A stretch of DNA of 64,000 bases from Micromonospora cremea (GCF_900143515.1 NZ_FSQT01000002.1:2295501-2359500); one strand, 5' to 3'. Numbered from the stretch's first letter, positions 26,665 to 34,889 are shown. Numbers and translations: made by a program. Notes: generated from the sequence alone by a model not told the origin.

Positions 26665-26695
26665 ACGGCCGCACCGGCGATGCCGGTGCGGCCGT
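26665..26695. terminator. Bidirectional terminator hairpin
   Basis: The perfect 14-bp stem ACGGCCGCACCGGC / GCCGGTGCGGCCGT has a GAT loop. It lies between the convergent enoyl-CoA hydratase and substrate-binding lipoprotein genes. Confidence 0.85.
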
Positions 26696-26715
26696 CCCAG
26701 GTCCGCGGTCAGTGC

Positions 26716-28059
26716 TCAGTGCCGGATCTGCACCCCGCTGTCGGCGAGCGCCCGGATCACCTGGGCGGATTCGCCGAAGCCGATGACCAGCACGGCGTCC
26801 GCGCCGAAGTCCTTGATCTCCTTCGCACCACCGGTGAAGTCGACCGGAGGAGCCTCGGCATCGGCCGGCGGCTCGTAGGTGAGCAGCTTGATGCGGTCTT
26901 CGGCGATGCCGGCCTTCTGCAGCTCGTCGCGGGCGGTGGCCTGGAGGCCCTCGCCGTAGGAGTCCTTACGGGCGACGATGACGATCTTCTGCGACCCGTC
27001 GCGGAGGATCACGTCGGCCAGCGCCCGGCCCTGGAGGCTGTCCGGCGGGGCGGTCCGGAAGTAGAGACCCTTGTCCTCCACGTCGGTCAGGCCGGCGTCG
27101 GTGTTGCACGGCGAGAAGAGGATCTTTCCGGCCTTCACCACATCCGGCAGCACCTCCCGGGAGATACCGGATGCGCCGGCGCCGATGATCACGCTGACGT
27201 CGTCCGCCACGTGCTTGGCCACGGTCGCCTTGGCCACCGCCGGGCTGGTGCCGTCGTCGCCGTCCTTCCAGACCACCGGCTTGCCCAGCGCGCCGCCGGC
27301 GGCGTTGACCTCCCTGATCGCCAGCGCCGCGCCGGCCGCCATCGGCGCGTAGGAGATCGCCAGGTCACCGGTCTTCGGCAGCAGGCCGCCCAGAACCAGC
27401 GGCTCCTGGTCGGGGTTCTCTCCCGAGGGCTGCTTCTTCGGCTTCGGCGGCGTCTTGGTGCTCGCCGCCGACTCGGTGCCCGCACCGACGAACTCGGTCT
27501 TGCCGTCGTTGATCTGCTGCCCGTCGAAGGTCAGCGTGGCGTAGCTTGCGGTGGCCGGCTCACCCTTGTCGGTGAAGCCCGCCCGGGTCAGCGACACGCT
27601 GCGGTACTCGATGTCCTGGCCTGCGCGGGCCAGCGTCAGGCAGGTCGCCGGGTCCTCGCAGCGCTGACCGTCGTTGGTCACGCCGACGATCTGCTTCGCG
27701 ATGGCTGCCGGGTCGTTGCTCCCGGCCAGTTGGGCGGCGAGCACCCCGATCACCACAGCGTCGTAGGTCTCCGCGGCGTAGAGGTAGTCCGTCAGCGCCG
27801 GATCGACGGACCGTAGCCGGCTCTTGAAGTCCTCAGGCAGTGGGGTGAGCGGCGTGGTTCCCTTCATCCCATCGACGAGATTGGCACGTTCCTTCAACTC
27901 CGCAGGGTAGGAGTTGAGCATGTTGCCGTCCGTGCCATAGAGGCGCACCTGTTGGGCGCTTTTCTCCTCGGCCTTGTCATTCCCGCAGGCGCTTGTGGCA
28001 AGCAGGATCGTCGCGCAGGCGGCCAGTGAGGCCACCCGCGAGCGGCGTGATACGAGCAT
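26716..28059 (-). CDS. Branched-chain amino-acid-type ABC substrate-binding lipoprotein, apparently circularly permuted
   Basis: A 447-residue lipoprotein with the lipobox LLATSAC and lipidated Cys25. The domain order is unusual. Residues 38-190 (VRLYGTDGNML, YAAETYDAVVIG, CEDPATCLTL, ASYATLTFDG) resemble the C-terminal third of LivJ-type binding proteins. A Pro/Lys-rich linker follows (about 195-220). Residues 221-447 (LVLGGLLPKTGDLA, GAGASGISREVLP, FSPCNTDAG, ADAVLVIGFGE) resemble their N-terminal two thirds. The protein stops at SGVQIRH, just where the LYGTDGN segment would normally continue. No permease or ATPase gene is adjacent. The ligand is unknown. Confidence 0.8.
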   Translation of the reverse strand: MLVSRRSRVASLAACATILLATSACGNDKAEEKSAQQVRLYGTDGNMLNSYPAELKERANLVDGMKGTTPLTPLPEDFKSRLRSVDPALTDYLYAAETYDAVVIGVLAAQLAGSNDPAAIAKQIVGVTNDGQRCEDPATCLTLARAGQDIEYRSVSLTRAGFTDKGEPATASYATLTFDGQQINDGKTEFVGAGTESAASTKTPPKPKKQPSGENPDQEPLVLGGLLPKTGDLAISYAPMAAGAALAIREVNAAGGALGKPVVWKDGDDGTSPAVAKATVAKHVADDVSVIIGAGASGISREVLPDVVKAGKILFSPCNTDAGLTDVEDKGLYFRTAPPDSLQGRALADVILRDGSQKIVIVARKDSYGEGLQATARDELQKAGIAEDRIKLLTYEPPADAEAPPVDFTGGAKEIKDFGADAVLVIGFGESAQVIRALADSGVQIRH

Positions 28060-28214
28060 GGTCGTCCTTCCTCCGGCGAAGGTCCGCTGCGCACATTAGC
28101 GTGCCGGGGCCGGCGGCGGGACCGTGGAGGTGGCGTAATGCGCAGGTCGCCCGCGTTGAACACGGAGAGTGATGGTCGGCGTGGGCCTTGACCGCCCGTC
28201 CTACTGTGCGCTGG

Positions 28215-28604
28215 GTGACGGACCTACCACAGCAGACGTTCGATGACGCGGCCGCCGTGCTCCGTTCGGCGCTCGCCGGAGATGGCGACGCGGTGGTGGG
28301 GACGTTCGACGCGGTCGTCGACCGCGCCGGCCTGAGCGGCGCCTACGGGGTCGCCTGGTGCCTGGCCGCGACGATGCTCGGTGACGCGCCGCCTGGTAGC
28401 GGCTGCGCCCTGGACTTCCCGGGGATCGACCAGGCGGATTACGACACCCGCTGGGTGGCCCGCTTCGTCAGCGCGTACGCCAACCGGGACGTACCGACCG
28501 GGGAGGCGCTGTTCGGCGCGGCGGAGGCTGACGGGCTGCTCCCGGACTGCCTGCTCACCCTCGCCGGGTCGACGATCGCCACCCTGCGCAGCAGGGCCGG
28601 CTGA
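28215..28604 (+). CDS. Small hypothetical protein
   Basis: A 129-residue protein (TDLPQQTFDDAAAVLRSALAGDGDAVVGTFDAVVDRAG...). It is mainly helical, has one Cys-containing hydrophobic stretch (GVAWCLAATMLG) and no export signal. I do not recognise the family. GTG 28215 is preferred because TACTGT lies 7 nt upstream, as expected of a leaderless transcript; TTG 28188 is possible. It diverges from the lipoprotein gene. Confidence 0.55.
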   Translation: MTDLPQQTFDDAAAVLRSALAGDGDAVVGTFDAVVDRAGLSGAYGVAWCLAATMLGDAPPGSGCALDFPGIDQADYDTRWVARFVSAYANRDVPTGEALFGAAEADGLLPDCLLTLAGSTIATLRSRAG

Positions 28605-28794
28605 CGGGCCCCCCGTCCCTGACACGCCGGGGTCGGACGTCGCACCTGGAGTTGGCCGGTAGGCAGGTCCAGTAGTTGCAGGCGCTCGTCTTGTCGACGA
28701 AATATCACACGCGCCGTCCGCGTCGGACGATGGTACTGATCGATCGATGCCGGCGCGGCCCCGTGGCCGACGGTGGATGTGATAGCTCTGGGGG

Positions 28795-29502
28795 ATGTCC
28801 GAGGCGATGCTCAGCAAGGTGCGCAAACTGCTGGCCCAGGCCGAAGACCCGGCCTGCACGACCGCGGAGTCTGCCGCTTTCACCGCCAAGGCGACCGAGT
28901 TGATCGCCCGCTACGGCGTGGATCGAGCACTGCTCGCCGCCCGGGATCCGGCGACCGACCCGGTCGGCGACCGCGTGGTGGACATCGTCGCTCCGTACGC
29001 CCGGGACAAGGTCGGCCTGCTCGCCGCGGTCGCCGAACCGCTGCGCTGCCGCTGCGTACGCCGCCGGCAGGGCAGCGGGTTCGCGCTGCACCTGTTCGGC
29101 TTCGCCAGCGACCTGGAGCGGGTCGACCTGCTCTTCACCTCGCTGCTCGTGCAGGCGGCGCACGGCCTGGCAGGCACGGCGGTGCCGGCCGGGGAGCATC
29201 CCGCCGCCTTCCGCCGGTCCTGGCTCGCCGGGTTCGCGCAGGTGATCGGGGGGCGGCTCTGGGCGGCCGAGACGGCGGCGGCCAGCGGCTCGGGCACGCC
29301 GTCGGTGGCGCTCGTGCTGGCCGACCGCTCCGATCGGGTGCAGCGGCGACTCGCCGAGCAGTACCCGCGGCTGCGCACCGCGCCGCCGCGCCGGCTGGCC
29401 GGCACCGGCTTCGGGCCCGGGGCGGAGGCCGGGCGCCGCGCGGATCTGGGCGGCCGGGACCTCGGTGGCGGCGCGGCCACGGAACGACAACTCGGCCGCT
29501 GA
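28795..29502 (+). CDS. DUF2786 family protein
   Basis: A 235-residue protein. The first 45 residues (MLSKVRKLLAQAEDPACTTAESAAFTAKA in parts, ending ELIARYGVD) are the DUF2786 helical domain. The remainder is a conserved but unnamed domain with WLAGFAQVIGGRLW. It is cytoplasmic and basic. A link to nucleic acids is suspected for the family but not proven. GGGGG lies just upstream of ATG 28795. No operon partner. Confidence 0.8.
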   Translation: MSEAMLSKVRKLLAQAEDPACTTAESAAFTAKATELIARYGVDRALLAARDPATDPVGDRVVDIVAPYARDKVGLLAAVAEPLRCRCVRRRQGSGFALHLFGFASDLERVDLLFTSLLVQAAHGLAGTAVPAGEHPAAFRRSWLAGFAQVIGGRLWAAETAAASGSGTPSVALVLADRSDRVQRRLAEQYPRLRTAPPRRLAGTGFGPGAEAGRRADLGGRDLGGGAATERQLGR

Positions 29503-29526
29503 TCGACCGCAGTGTGGGGCCGTCGG

Positions 29527-30054
29527 TCAGGCGGGGGTGGTGGGGTGGCGGCGCGACACCGTTGCGAGGTAGCGGGTGAGCAGCTCGTGCCAGCCGGCGG
29601 TGAGGGCCTTGCGGTACCCCTCGGCCGCTTCGCCGTGCCGGTCGAAGTGCCGGTGCTCCAGCTCGACCCGGGTGCGCTCGGGGCCGTCGGGGAGGAACAG
29701 CACCTCCACCTCGCTGGCCCGGGCCGGGTCCGGCACCGGCACCCGGTCCGGGCCGATCTGCCAGACGAAGACGAGTCGGCGCGGCGGGTCCCAGGTGAGC
29801 ACCCGGCCCCAGTCGGCGCGAAAGCCGTACGGGCCGATCTCGTAGAGCATGCCGCCGGCTCGCGGCTCCATGCCCAGCTCGGCCAGGACACCCGGGCCGG
29901 ACCAGGTGTATTCGGTGACCCACCACTCGGTCAGGTCGTCGGTGAAGACCGCGAACGCGTTCTCGGCGGAGCCTGGGACGAGGAGGGTGCACCGTAAGGA
30001 GAACCGTTCCAGGTCCTGCCGGATGTCGGCCGGATCAGCCATCTCCTGTCCCAT
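29527..30054 (-). CDS. SRPBCC (START/AHSA1-like) domain protein
   Basis: A 175-residue protein. FTDDLTEWWVTEYTW, WGRVLTWDPPRRLVFVWQIG and RTRVELEHRHFDRHGE follow the strand-loop pattern of AHSA1-type SRPBCC domains. The C-terminal GWHELLTRYLA helix completes the fold. It would bind a hydrophobic ligand or client protein in the cytoplasm. No partner gene (such as an ArsR regulator) is directly adjacent. Confidence 0.82.
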   Translation of the reverse strand: MGQEMADPADIRQDLERFSLRCTLLVPGSAENAFAVFTDDLTEWWVTEYTWSGPGVLAELGMEPRAGGMLYEIGPYGFRADWGRVLTWDPPRRLVFVWQIGPDRVPVPDPARASEVEVLFLPDGPERTRVELEHRHFDRHGEAAEGYRKALTAGWHELLTRYLATVSRRHPTTPA

Positions 30055-30221
30055 AGGCCCGGACCATACCGGCTAATGCCCGGGTGTGCAGCTTCGCGAG
30101 GTGCCTGGTTCCAGACAGTGGGTCGCCGGGCCGTCACGGACCGGATGCACCGCGGGAAAGCGGGTAACCGCGCCGGACGGCCCGGACGAGCCGGGCGGGG
30201 AGTGCGGCGGAGCGGGAGAGC

Positions 30222-31130
30222 ATGAGCGAGAGCGCGCAGCAGCGAAAGCCGGACCGGGACGTCGAGCGGCCGGGCCGGGCCGACGGCGGTGGCGATCCGG
30301 ACGTCCTGCTCGACATTCCGAAAGTCTCGGTCGACTCGATCCGGCTGGCCGTGGACGGGCTGGACGCCGACCTGTCCCTGCGGGCCCGGCTGGCCAACCT
30401 GCTCCAGCTCGACGCCGGCGTACGGGTGCACCTGCAGGGCGTAGAGCTGGACATCAACGGGGTGCACGCCGAGGCGCAGCTGCGGGTGCGGCTGGAGCAA
30501 CTGATGACCATTCTCAGCCGGGCGCTGGACACGATCGACAACAACCCGCAGATCATCGAGGCCATCTCCCGCACGGCCGGCGCCACCATCGACGACGTCA
30601 ACCGCAGCGCCCAGCAGTTGTCCGCGGGGGCCGCCGAGGTCACCGGGTCGGCGCAGCGCTCCGGTGACGTACTCGACCAACGGGGCCGGCAGGTCGCCGA
30701 CCGACCCCGGCCGGGGCTCAGCCGCCCGGGGGCTGGTGAGCCGGTCCGGGCGGTGCCGACAGGTCCGGCGGAACGCCGCCCGGAGGGCCGCCCACCGCAG
30801 GGGCCGGGGCCTGAGCGGCAGGGGCCGGAGGGGCAGGGGCCGGAGGGACGGGGGCCGGAGCGGCAGGGGCCCGAGAGGAAGGGGCCGGAGGGGCAGGCCC
30901 GTGACCAGGCGGCGGGAGCGGCGGCCCCCGGTCCCGGACCGTCGGGGGGTGGCGACGGGCCTCCAGGCGGTGGCGGTGGTGCGCCGGGTGGGGCGCACGC
31001 CACGGCGCAGAGCGCGGCGCAGCTCGCCGAGCAGGCGGGGGAGACCCTGCGGCAGGCCGGGCGCAGCGTGTGGGAGGCGATTCAGGGCGGCATGGCTCAG
31101 CACCGTCAGCAGGGGCGCCGGGACGACTGA
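30222..31130 (+). CDS. Unknown protein with conserved helical domain and Pro/Gly-rich repeat tail
   Basis: A 302-residue protein. Residues 25-150 are conserved-looking: LLDIPKVSVDSIRLAVDGLDADLSLRARL in parts, VHLQGVELDINGVHAEAQLRVRLEQLM and DNNPQIIEAISRTAG. From about 170 to 250 the sequence is low complexity with repeated GPERQ/GPEGQ units, encoded by GGGGCCGGA-rich DNA at 30790-30900. A short amphipathic C-terminus follows (AQLAEQAGETLRQAGRSVWEAI). No signal or membrane helix was seen and no function is assigned. Confidence 0.65.
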   Translation: MSESAQQRKPDRDVERPGRADGGGDPDVLLDIPKVSVDSIRLAVDGLDADLSLRARLANLLQLDAGVRVHLQGVELDINGVHAEAQLRVRLEQLMTILSRALDTIDNNPQIIEAISRTAGATIDDVNRSAQQLSAGAAEVTGSAQRSGDVLDQRGRQVADRPRPGLSRPGAGEPVRAVPTGPAERRPEGRPPQGPGPERQGPEGQGPEGRGPERQGPERKGPEGQARDQAAGAAAPGPGPSGGGDGPPGGGGGAPGGAHATAQSAAQLAEQAGETLRQAGRSVWEAIQGGMAQHRQQGRRDD

Positions 31131-31192
31131 CGGCGCCCAGCCAGGAGATCCGCCTTCACCGGGGTGACGGGGAGCGCTGATAACATCGCGCT

Positions 31193-31579
31193 GTGTCGAT
31201 GTTTCGTACTCCGCAGATTGTCCTCTTCAGTGCAGACGTTCCGCGCGCAGTCAGGTTCTACTCGCGCCTTGGGTTCACCGAGACGTTCCGAGTCCCAACC
31301 GAGGGCGAGCCGATTCACGTCGATCTCGTGCTCGACGGCTACAAGATCGGGATCGCCTCGGTCGCTTCCACCCGCGACGATCACGGCCTCGACCCGGTGC
31401 CCGAGGGTCAGCGGGCCGCCGTGATTCTGTGGACCGATGACACGGCTTCCGCGTACGCGGAGATCACCGGAAGCGGAGCTCCCGCCCTGGCGTCACCCCA
31501 TGAATGGCTCGGTCGCCTGCTGATCGCATGGACCGCCGACCCTGATGGCAACCCGATCCAGATCGTCCAGCCGCTCTGA
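31193..31579 (+). CDS. VOC superfamily (glyoxalase/bleomycin-resistance-like) protein
   Basis: A 128-residue protein with two beta-alpha-beta-beta-beta units. QIVLFSADVPRAVRFYSRLGFTET opens the first half and AWTADPDGNPIQIVQPL closes the second, the standard VOC ending. Metal ligands cannot be fixed from sequence alone. GATAAC lies about 10 nt before GTG 31193 with no clear Shine-Dalgarno, so the transcript may be leaderless; ATG 31199 is an alternative. Confidence 0.82.
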   Translation: MSMFRTPQIVLFSADVPRAVRFYSRLGFTETFRVPTEGEPIHVDLVLDGYKIGIASVASTRDDHGLDPVPEGQRAAVILWTDDTASAYAEITGSGAPALASPHEWLGRLLIAWTADPDGNPIQIVQPL

Positions 31580-31609
31580 CCCGCAGGCCGAGCGGGAGCC
31601 GGGCGGCCA

Positions 31610-32308
31610 TCACGCCTTCCCGTCGCTGCAGCAGCCATCGGCGCAGCCCGGAGACCGGTCGACGGCGAGGCCGGCGGCAGGGAGGGGTGCGCAGTCGTCG
31701 CAGTGTTCACCCCGCCAGGCTTCGACGCCTTCCTTGACCGCGACCCCGGCGATGGCGAGTGCGGCGATCGGGTCGGCCCACGACCAGCCCCAGGCGGCGT
31801 TGAGGACCAGGCCGACGAGTAGCACCGCTGACAGGTAGGTGCAGAGCATGGTCTGTGTCGAGTCGGCCATGACGGTTGCCGAGCCGAGCTCCCGCCCGGT
31901 GCGTCGCTTGGCGCGTACGAGCAGCGGCATCACGAGCAGTGACGCGACGGCGAGGCCGATACCGACCGGGCTGGCGTCGGCGTCGCCGCCGGACAGCAGT
32001 GCGCGGGCGGCATCGAAGGTCACCCAGGCGGCGAGGGCGAAGAACGACGCGCCGATGAGCCGGAGGGCCCGCCGTTCGCGATCCTCCGGCACCCGGGAGC
32101 GGAACTGCCAGATCAGCACGGCCGCGCTGGACACCTCGACGAACGAGTCGAGGCCGAAGCCGATCAGTGCCGCGGAGGACGCCGCCGCGCCGGCGGCGAT
32201 CGCGACCAGGCCCTCCAGGAGGTTGTAGCCGGCGGTGGCGTACGCCAGCCACAGGCTGCGCCGGGCGAGCACCGCCCGGCGTTCGGGGGTCAGCAGCGAC
32301 GCGCTCAT
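31610..32308 (-). CDS. Cation-diffusion-facilitator-like efflux protein
   Basis: A 232-residue membrane protein with about six hydrophobic segments. IGFGLDSFVEVSSAAVLIWQF and TVMADSTQTMLCTYLSAVLLV carry the acidic and polar residues of CDF transport sites, and WADPIAALAIAGVAVKEGVEAW is the CDF last-helix pattern. The C-terminus is Cys-rich (EHCDDC, GCADGCCSDG), which suits metal binding. The start overlaps the stop of the CmtR-like regulator by 4 nt, so a Cd/Pb/Zn-type efflux role is inferred. Confidence 0.85.
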   Translation of the reverse strand: MSASLLTPERRAVLARRSLWLAYATAGYNLLEGLVAIAAGAAASSAALIGFGLDSFVEVSSAAVLIWQFRSRVPEDRERRALRLIGASFFALAAWVTFDAARALLSGGDADASPVGIGLAVASLLVMPLLVRAKRRTGRELGSATVMADSTQTMLCTYLSAVLLVGLVLNAAWGWSWADPIAALAIAGVAVKEGVEAWRGEHCDDCAPLPAAGLAVDRSPGCADGCCSDGKA

Positions 32309-32664
32309 GCGCCCGGCGCCAGCGGGACGTCGGTCGCAGTGCCGTAGGTCGGGCAGAGGGCGACCGCTTCACCCGTGGCGGCCAGAACCTGCTCCGCCGA
32401 GCGCAGCAGGTCGAGCAGTTCCGGCCGGGTCAGGGCGTAGAAGGACTGACGCCCCGCGACCCGGTAGTCGATCAGGCCGCAGTCGCGCAGACATGCCAGG
32501 TGCTTCGACACCGTCGACTGCGCCAGCCCCAACTCGCCGGTCAGGTCCACCACGCGAACCTCGCCGGACGCGATCCGGCGCAGGATGGCCAGCCGGGTCG
32601 AGTCGCCGAGGGACCGGAACAGCGCGGCAGCCGGAGCAAGTCCCGGAGCAATACTAATCGCCAC
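32305..32664 (-). CDS. ArsR/SmtB family metal sensor, CmtR-like
   Basis: A 119-residue winged-helix repressor. The recognition-helix region STVSKHLACLRDCGLIDYR carries Cys58 and Cys62, and a third Cys lies at 104 (VALCPTYG). M. tuberculosis CmtR uses Cys57, Cys61 and Cys102 to bind Cd(II)/Pb(II), so number and spacing match closely. GTG 32664 is chosen because it gives the normal family length; TATCAT lies a few bases upstream, suggesting leaderless transcription. It overlaps the downstream efflux gene and probably represses its own operon via the palindrome over the start codon. Confidence 0.88.
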   Translation of the reverse strand: MAISIAPGLAPAAALFRSLGDSTRLAILRRIASGEVRVVDLTGELGLAQSTVSKHLACLRDCGLIDYRVAGRQSFYALTRPELLDLLRSAEQVLAATGEAVALCPTYGTATDVPLAPGA

Positions 32665-32672
32665 GTGGCGAT
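32657..32672. promoter_or_regulatory. Perfect 16-bp palindrome over the metal-sensor start codon
   Basis: ATCGCCACGTGGCGAT at 32657-32672 is a perfect palindrome that includes the GTG start codon at 32662-32664 and abuts a TATCAT -10-like element. Its position suits an autoregulatory ArsR-family operator. Confidence 0.65.
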
Positions 32673-32823
32673 GATAGTCGGGTCTGGCGATGGTTCGGCA
32701 CCCGATTTCGCAGACCTTCCGATCTCGGGGCAGGCCCAGCATGGGCGGCCTGTGTCCGTTCCGTCAAAAGGTCGTGGGAATGTGCCGCGGCTGCCCGTCT
32801 CATTCCGTCAGTAGCATCGCGCC

Positions 32824-33384
32824 ATGCCGACTGAGATTGTCTTCGAGACGCACTCCTGGAGCGAAGACAACGACCGGGGCCTTGCCACCGGGTGGCTACC
32901 GGGCCAACTGTCCTCCAGGGGACGAGCGTTGGCAGCCGAGGTCGGCCAGCGCAGACGTAGCGACGGCATCGAGGCGGTATTCGTCTCGGACCTGCGCCGG
33001 GCTGTGCAGACGGCCGACATAGCCTTCTCGGGAACCGCGATCCCCGTGCTGCACGATTGGCGCCTGCGGGAGTGTGACTACGGGGAGCGTAACGGCATGC
33101 CGGCCGCCGAGCTGCACGAGCGGCGCGGCCGCTACCTGGACCGTCCCTACCCGGGCGGTGAGAGCTGGCGACAGGCCGTGCACCGGGTCGGGCGCTTTCT
33201 CGATGACCTGTCGCTGCGGTGGACGGGCCGGCGAGTCCTGGTGATCGGGCACGTCGCCACTCGATGGGGACTCGACCATTGGATAAACGGAGTCCCGCTG
33301 GAGGACCTGGTTGACGCCGACTTCGCCTGGCGTGCGGGCTGGGAGTACCGGATGGCGCGATCAACGCGGGATGAGTGGCGGTGA
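32824..33384 (+). CDS. Histidine phosphatase superfamily protein with altered RHG motif
   Basis: A 186-residue protein with the fold of small phosphoglycerate-mutase-like phosphatases. FVSDLRRAVQTADIAF, WRLRECDYGERNG, PGGESWRQAVHRVGRFL and VLVIGHVATRWGLDH are all typical. The phospho-accepting His is kept at residue 10, but the usual Arg-His-Gly reads Thr-His-Ser (FETHSWSED). Loss of that Arg may lower or alter activity. TAGCAT lies 8 nt upstream of ATG 32824 and no Shine-Dalgarno is evident. The substrate is unknown. Confidence 0.82.
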   Translation: MPTEIVFETHSWSEDNDRGLATGWLPGQLSSRGRALAAEVGQRRRSDGIEAVFVSDLRRAVQTADIAFSGTAIPVLHDWRLRECDYGERNGMPAAELHERRGRYLDRPYPGGESWRQAVHRVGRFLDDLSLRWTGRRVLVIGHVATRWGLDHWINGVPLEDLVDADFAWRAGWEYRMARSTRDEWR

Positions 33385-33446
33385 TCACGGGCTACCAGCG
33401 ATCGACCACGGGCAACGAGATCCACCCGGCAGGGCAGCAAAAGCAA

Positions 33447-33478
33447 GATCCCCACCTGCGTTTCCGCTGGCGGGGACC
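33447..33478 (-). terminator. Probable terminator of the tRNA transcript
   Basis: Arms 33447-33460 (GATCCCCACCTGCG) and 33465-33478 pair with a few mismatches around a TTTC loop. Read on the minus strand the stem is followed by TTGCTTTTGC. It lies 25 nt beyond the 3' end of tRNA-Phe. Confidence 0.6.
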
Positions 33479-33502
33479 TCTGTAGCCCGGCGAAAGGCTA
33501 TG

Positions 33503-33576
33503 TGGCCAGGGGCGGGGTCGAACCGCCGACCTTCCGATTTTCAGTCGGACGCTCGTACCAACTGAGCTACCTGGCC
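33503..33576 (-). tRNA. tRNA-Phe (GAA)
   Basis: A 74-nt cloverleaf read on the minus strand. The acceptor pairs GGCCAGG with CCTGGCC, followed by discriminator A. The anticodon stem TCCGA/TCGGA encloses the loop CTGAAAA, anticodon GAA. The T-arm contains GGTTCGACC. CCA is not encoded. Confidence 0.97.
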
Positions 33577-33675
33577 GTATCGCTCGGCTCATGGTACCCG
33601 CCAACCGGATGAACCGCCGGCAAGGTCACACGCTCCGATACGCAGAACGCCGCGCTGGGCGCGGCGTCGGCGCTG

Positions 33676-33749
33676 CGGTCCTGACGGGACTTGAACCCGC
33701 GACCTCCGCCTTGACAGGGCGGCGAGCACTCCAACTGCTCCACAGGACC
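33676..33749 (-). tRNA. tRNA-Asp (GTC)
   Basis: A 74-nt cloverleaf on the minus strand. The acceptor pairs GGTCCTG with CAGGACC, with discriminator G. The anticodon stem CCGCC/GGCGG encloses CTGTCAA, anticodon GTC. Between this gene and tRNA-Phe lies an 8-bp hairpin (ACGCCGCG / CGCGGCGT, about 33646-33666). Confidence 0.97.
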
Positions 33750-33780
33750 TAGCTTGTGTTGCTCCGGCTTGCGCCGGTCG

Positions 33781-33853
33781 TGCCCCCAACGGGATTCGAA
33801 CCCGTGCTACCGCCTTGAAAGGGCGGCGTCCTGGGCCGCTAGACGATGAGGGC
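33781..33853 (-). tRNA. tRNA-Glu (TTC)
   Basis: A 73-nt cloverleaf on the minus strand. The acceptor pairs GCCCTCA with TGGGGGC (one G-U pair), with discriminator A. The anticodon stem CCGCC/GGCGG encloses CTTTCAA, anticodon TTC. It is the first of three tRNA genes probably transcribed together (Glu, Asp, Phe). Confidence 0.97.
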
Positions 33854-34007
33854 GGCCCCGCCATCATTGCACATTCGCAACTTCAAGCGGACTTGCTCCC
33901 ATCCGGCCCCGCCGGAGGCTTGGAAAGCATACGTGATGCGTGGTCGGTCGACAAAACCGGTATGGCCGGAGCCGAAGGTCGACGCATAACCGCAGGTCAA
34001 GGCCGGT

Positions 34008-34802
34008 CTAGCGGAGCCGGGTGATGCCGAAGCGGCGCTTCAGGTCGGCGATCACGTGCGGACAGGCGGCGAGCGTCGCGGCCCGGTTACCGCCGCCGTC
34101 GTGCAGCAGCACGACGGCGCCGGGACGGGCGGCGGAGTGGACCCGCTTGGCGATCGTGGCAGCGGTCGGCTTGTCCCAGTCCTGCGGGTCGACGTTCCAG
34201 TGCAGCGGTCGCATCCCGAGATCCTTCGCCACCTCCAGCACCTCCGGCGTCCACCGGCCGCCCGGCTGGCGGTAGAAGGGCACCGGCGCGCCCGGGGCGG
34301 CCGTCTGGATGGCCTTGTTGGTCCGGGCCAGGTCGGCCCGGATCTCGGCAACCGGCCGCCGGGCCAGGTCGAGGTCGTGCCGCCAGCTGTGGTTGCAGAG
34401 CTGGTGTCCCTCCCGGACGATGCGCCGGACCAGCTCCGGGTGGCGCTGCACCTCATGGCCGACCAGGCAGAAGGTGGCGGTCACCCGGGCCGCCCGCAGT
34501 TGGTCGAGCACCTTGGGCGTCCAGGCCGGGCTGGGCCCGTCATCGAAGGTCAGGGCTACCGGGCGTACGCCGGTGCTGCGCCGCAGGCCGGCCGGGAGCT
34601 TGGCCGGCAGCGGCCGCAGGGTGGGCTTCGGCGGCTTGGCGCGGGTGGGACGCGGCGAAGGGGTGGGTTTCGGGGTGGGCGGCATCGTCGACTCCACCGG
34701 CTGCGGCGCGCCGAGGGGTGCGAGGGTGCCGTCCGGTTGGGCACAGCCGGCCAGGGTCAGCACCACGGCGAGGGCGGACGCCAGGACGGCGCGGGCTTGC
34801 AT
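34008..34802 (-). CDS. Polysaccharide deacetylase family lipoprotein
   Basis: A 264-residue lipoprotein with Cys20 in VLTLAGC, then a Pro/Lys-rich spacer and a NodB-homology domain from about residue 75. Motifs are PVALTFDDGPSP (catalytic base and metal Asp), NHSWRHDL (metal His pair), PFYRQPGGRW, WNVDPQDW and VVLLHDGGG (catalytic His). All metal ligands are intact. It should deacetylate peptidoglycan or another N-acetylated glycan outside the cell. It precedes the tRNA genes by about 150 bp on the same strand. Confidence 0.92.
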   Translation of the reverse strand: MQARAVLASALAVVLTLAGCAQPDGTLAPLGAPQPVESTMPPTPKPTPSPRPTRAKPPKPTLRPLPAKLPAGLRRSTGVRPVALTFDDGPSPAWTPKVLDQLRAARVTATFCLVGHEVQRHPELVRRIVREGHQLCNHSWRHDLDLARRPVAEIRADLARTNKAIQTAAPGAPVPFYRQPGGRWTPEVLEVAKDLGMRPLHWNVDPQDWDKPTAATIAKRVHSAARPGAVVLLHDGGGNRAATLAACPHVIADLKRRFGITRLR

Positions 34803-34889
34803 CTGTTCGCTCCCGGGGGGTCGGGGCAGGCGGACGCCACGACGCTAGTGGACGCCGCCGCGGGCCGACAGCCCCGGTCAGCCCCCTTT

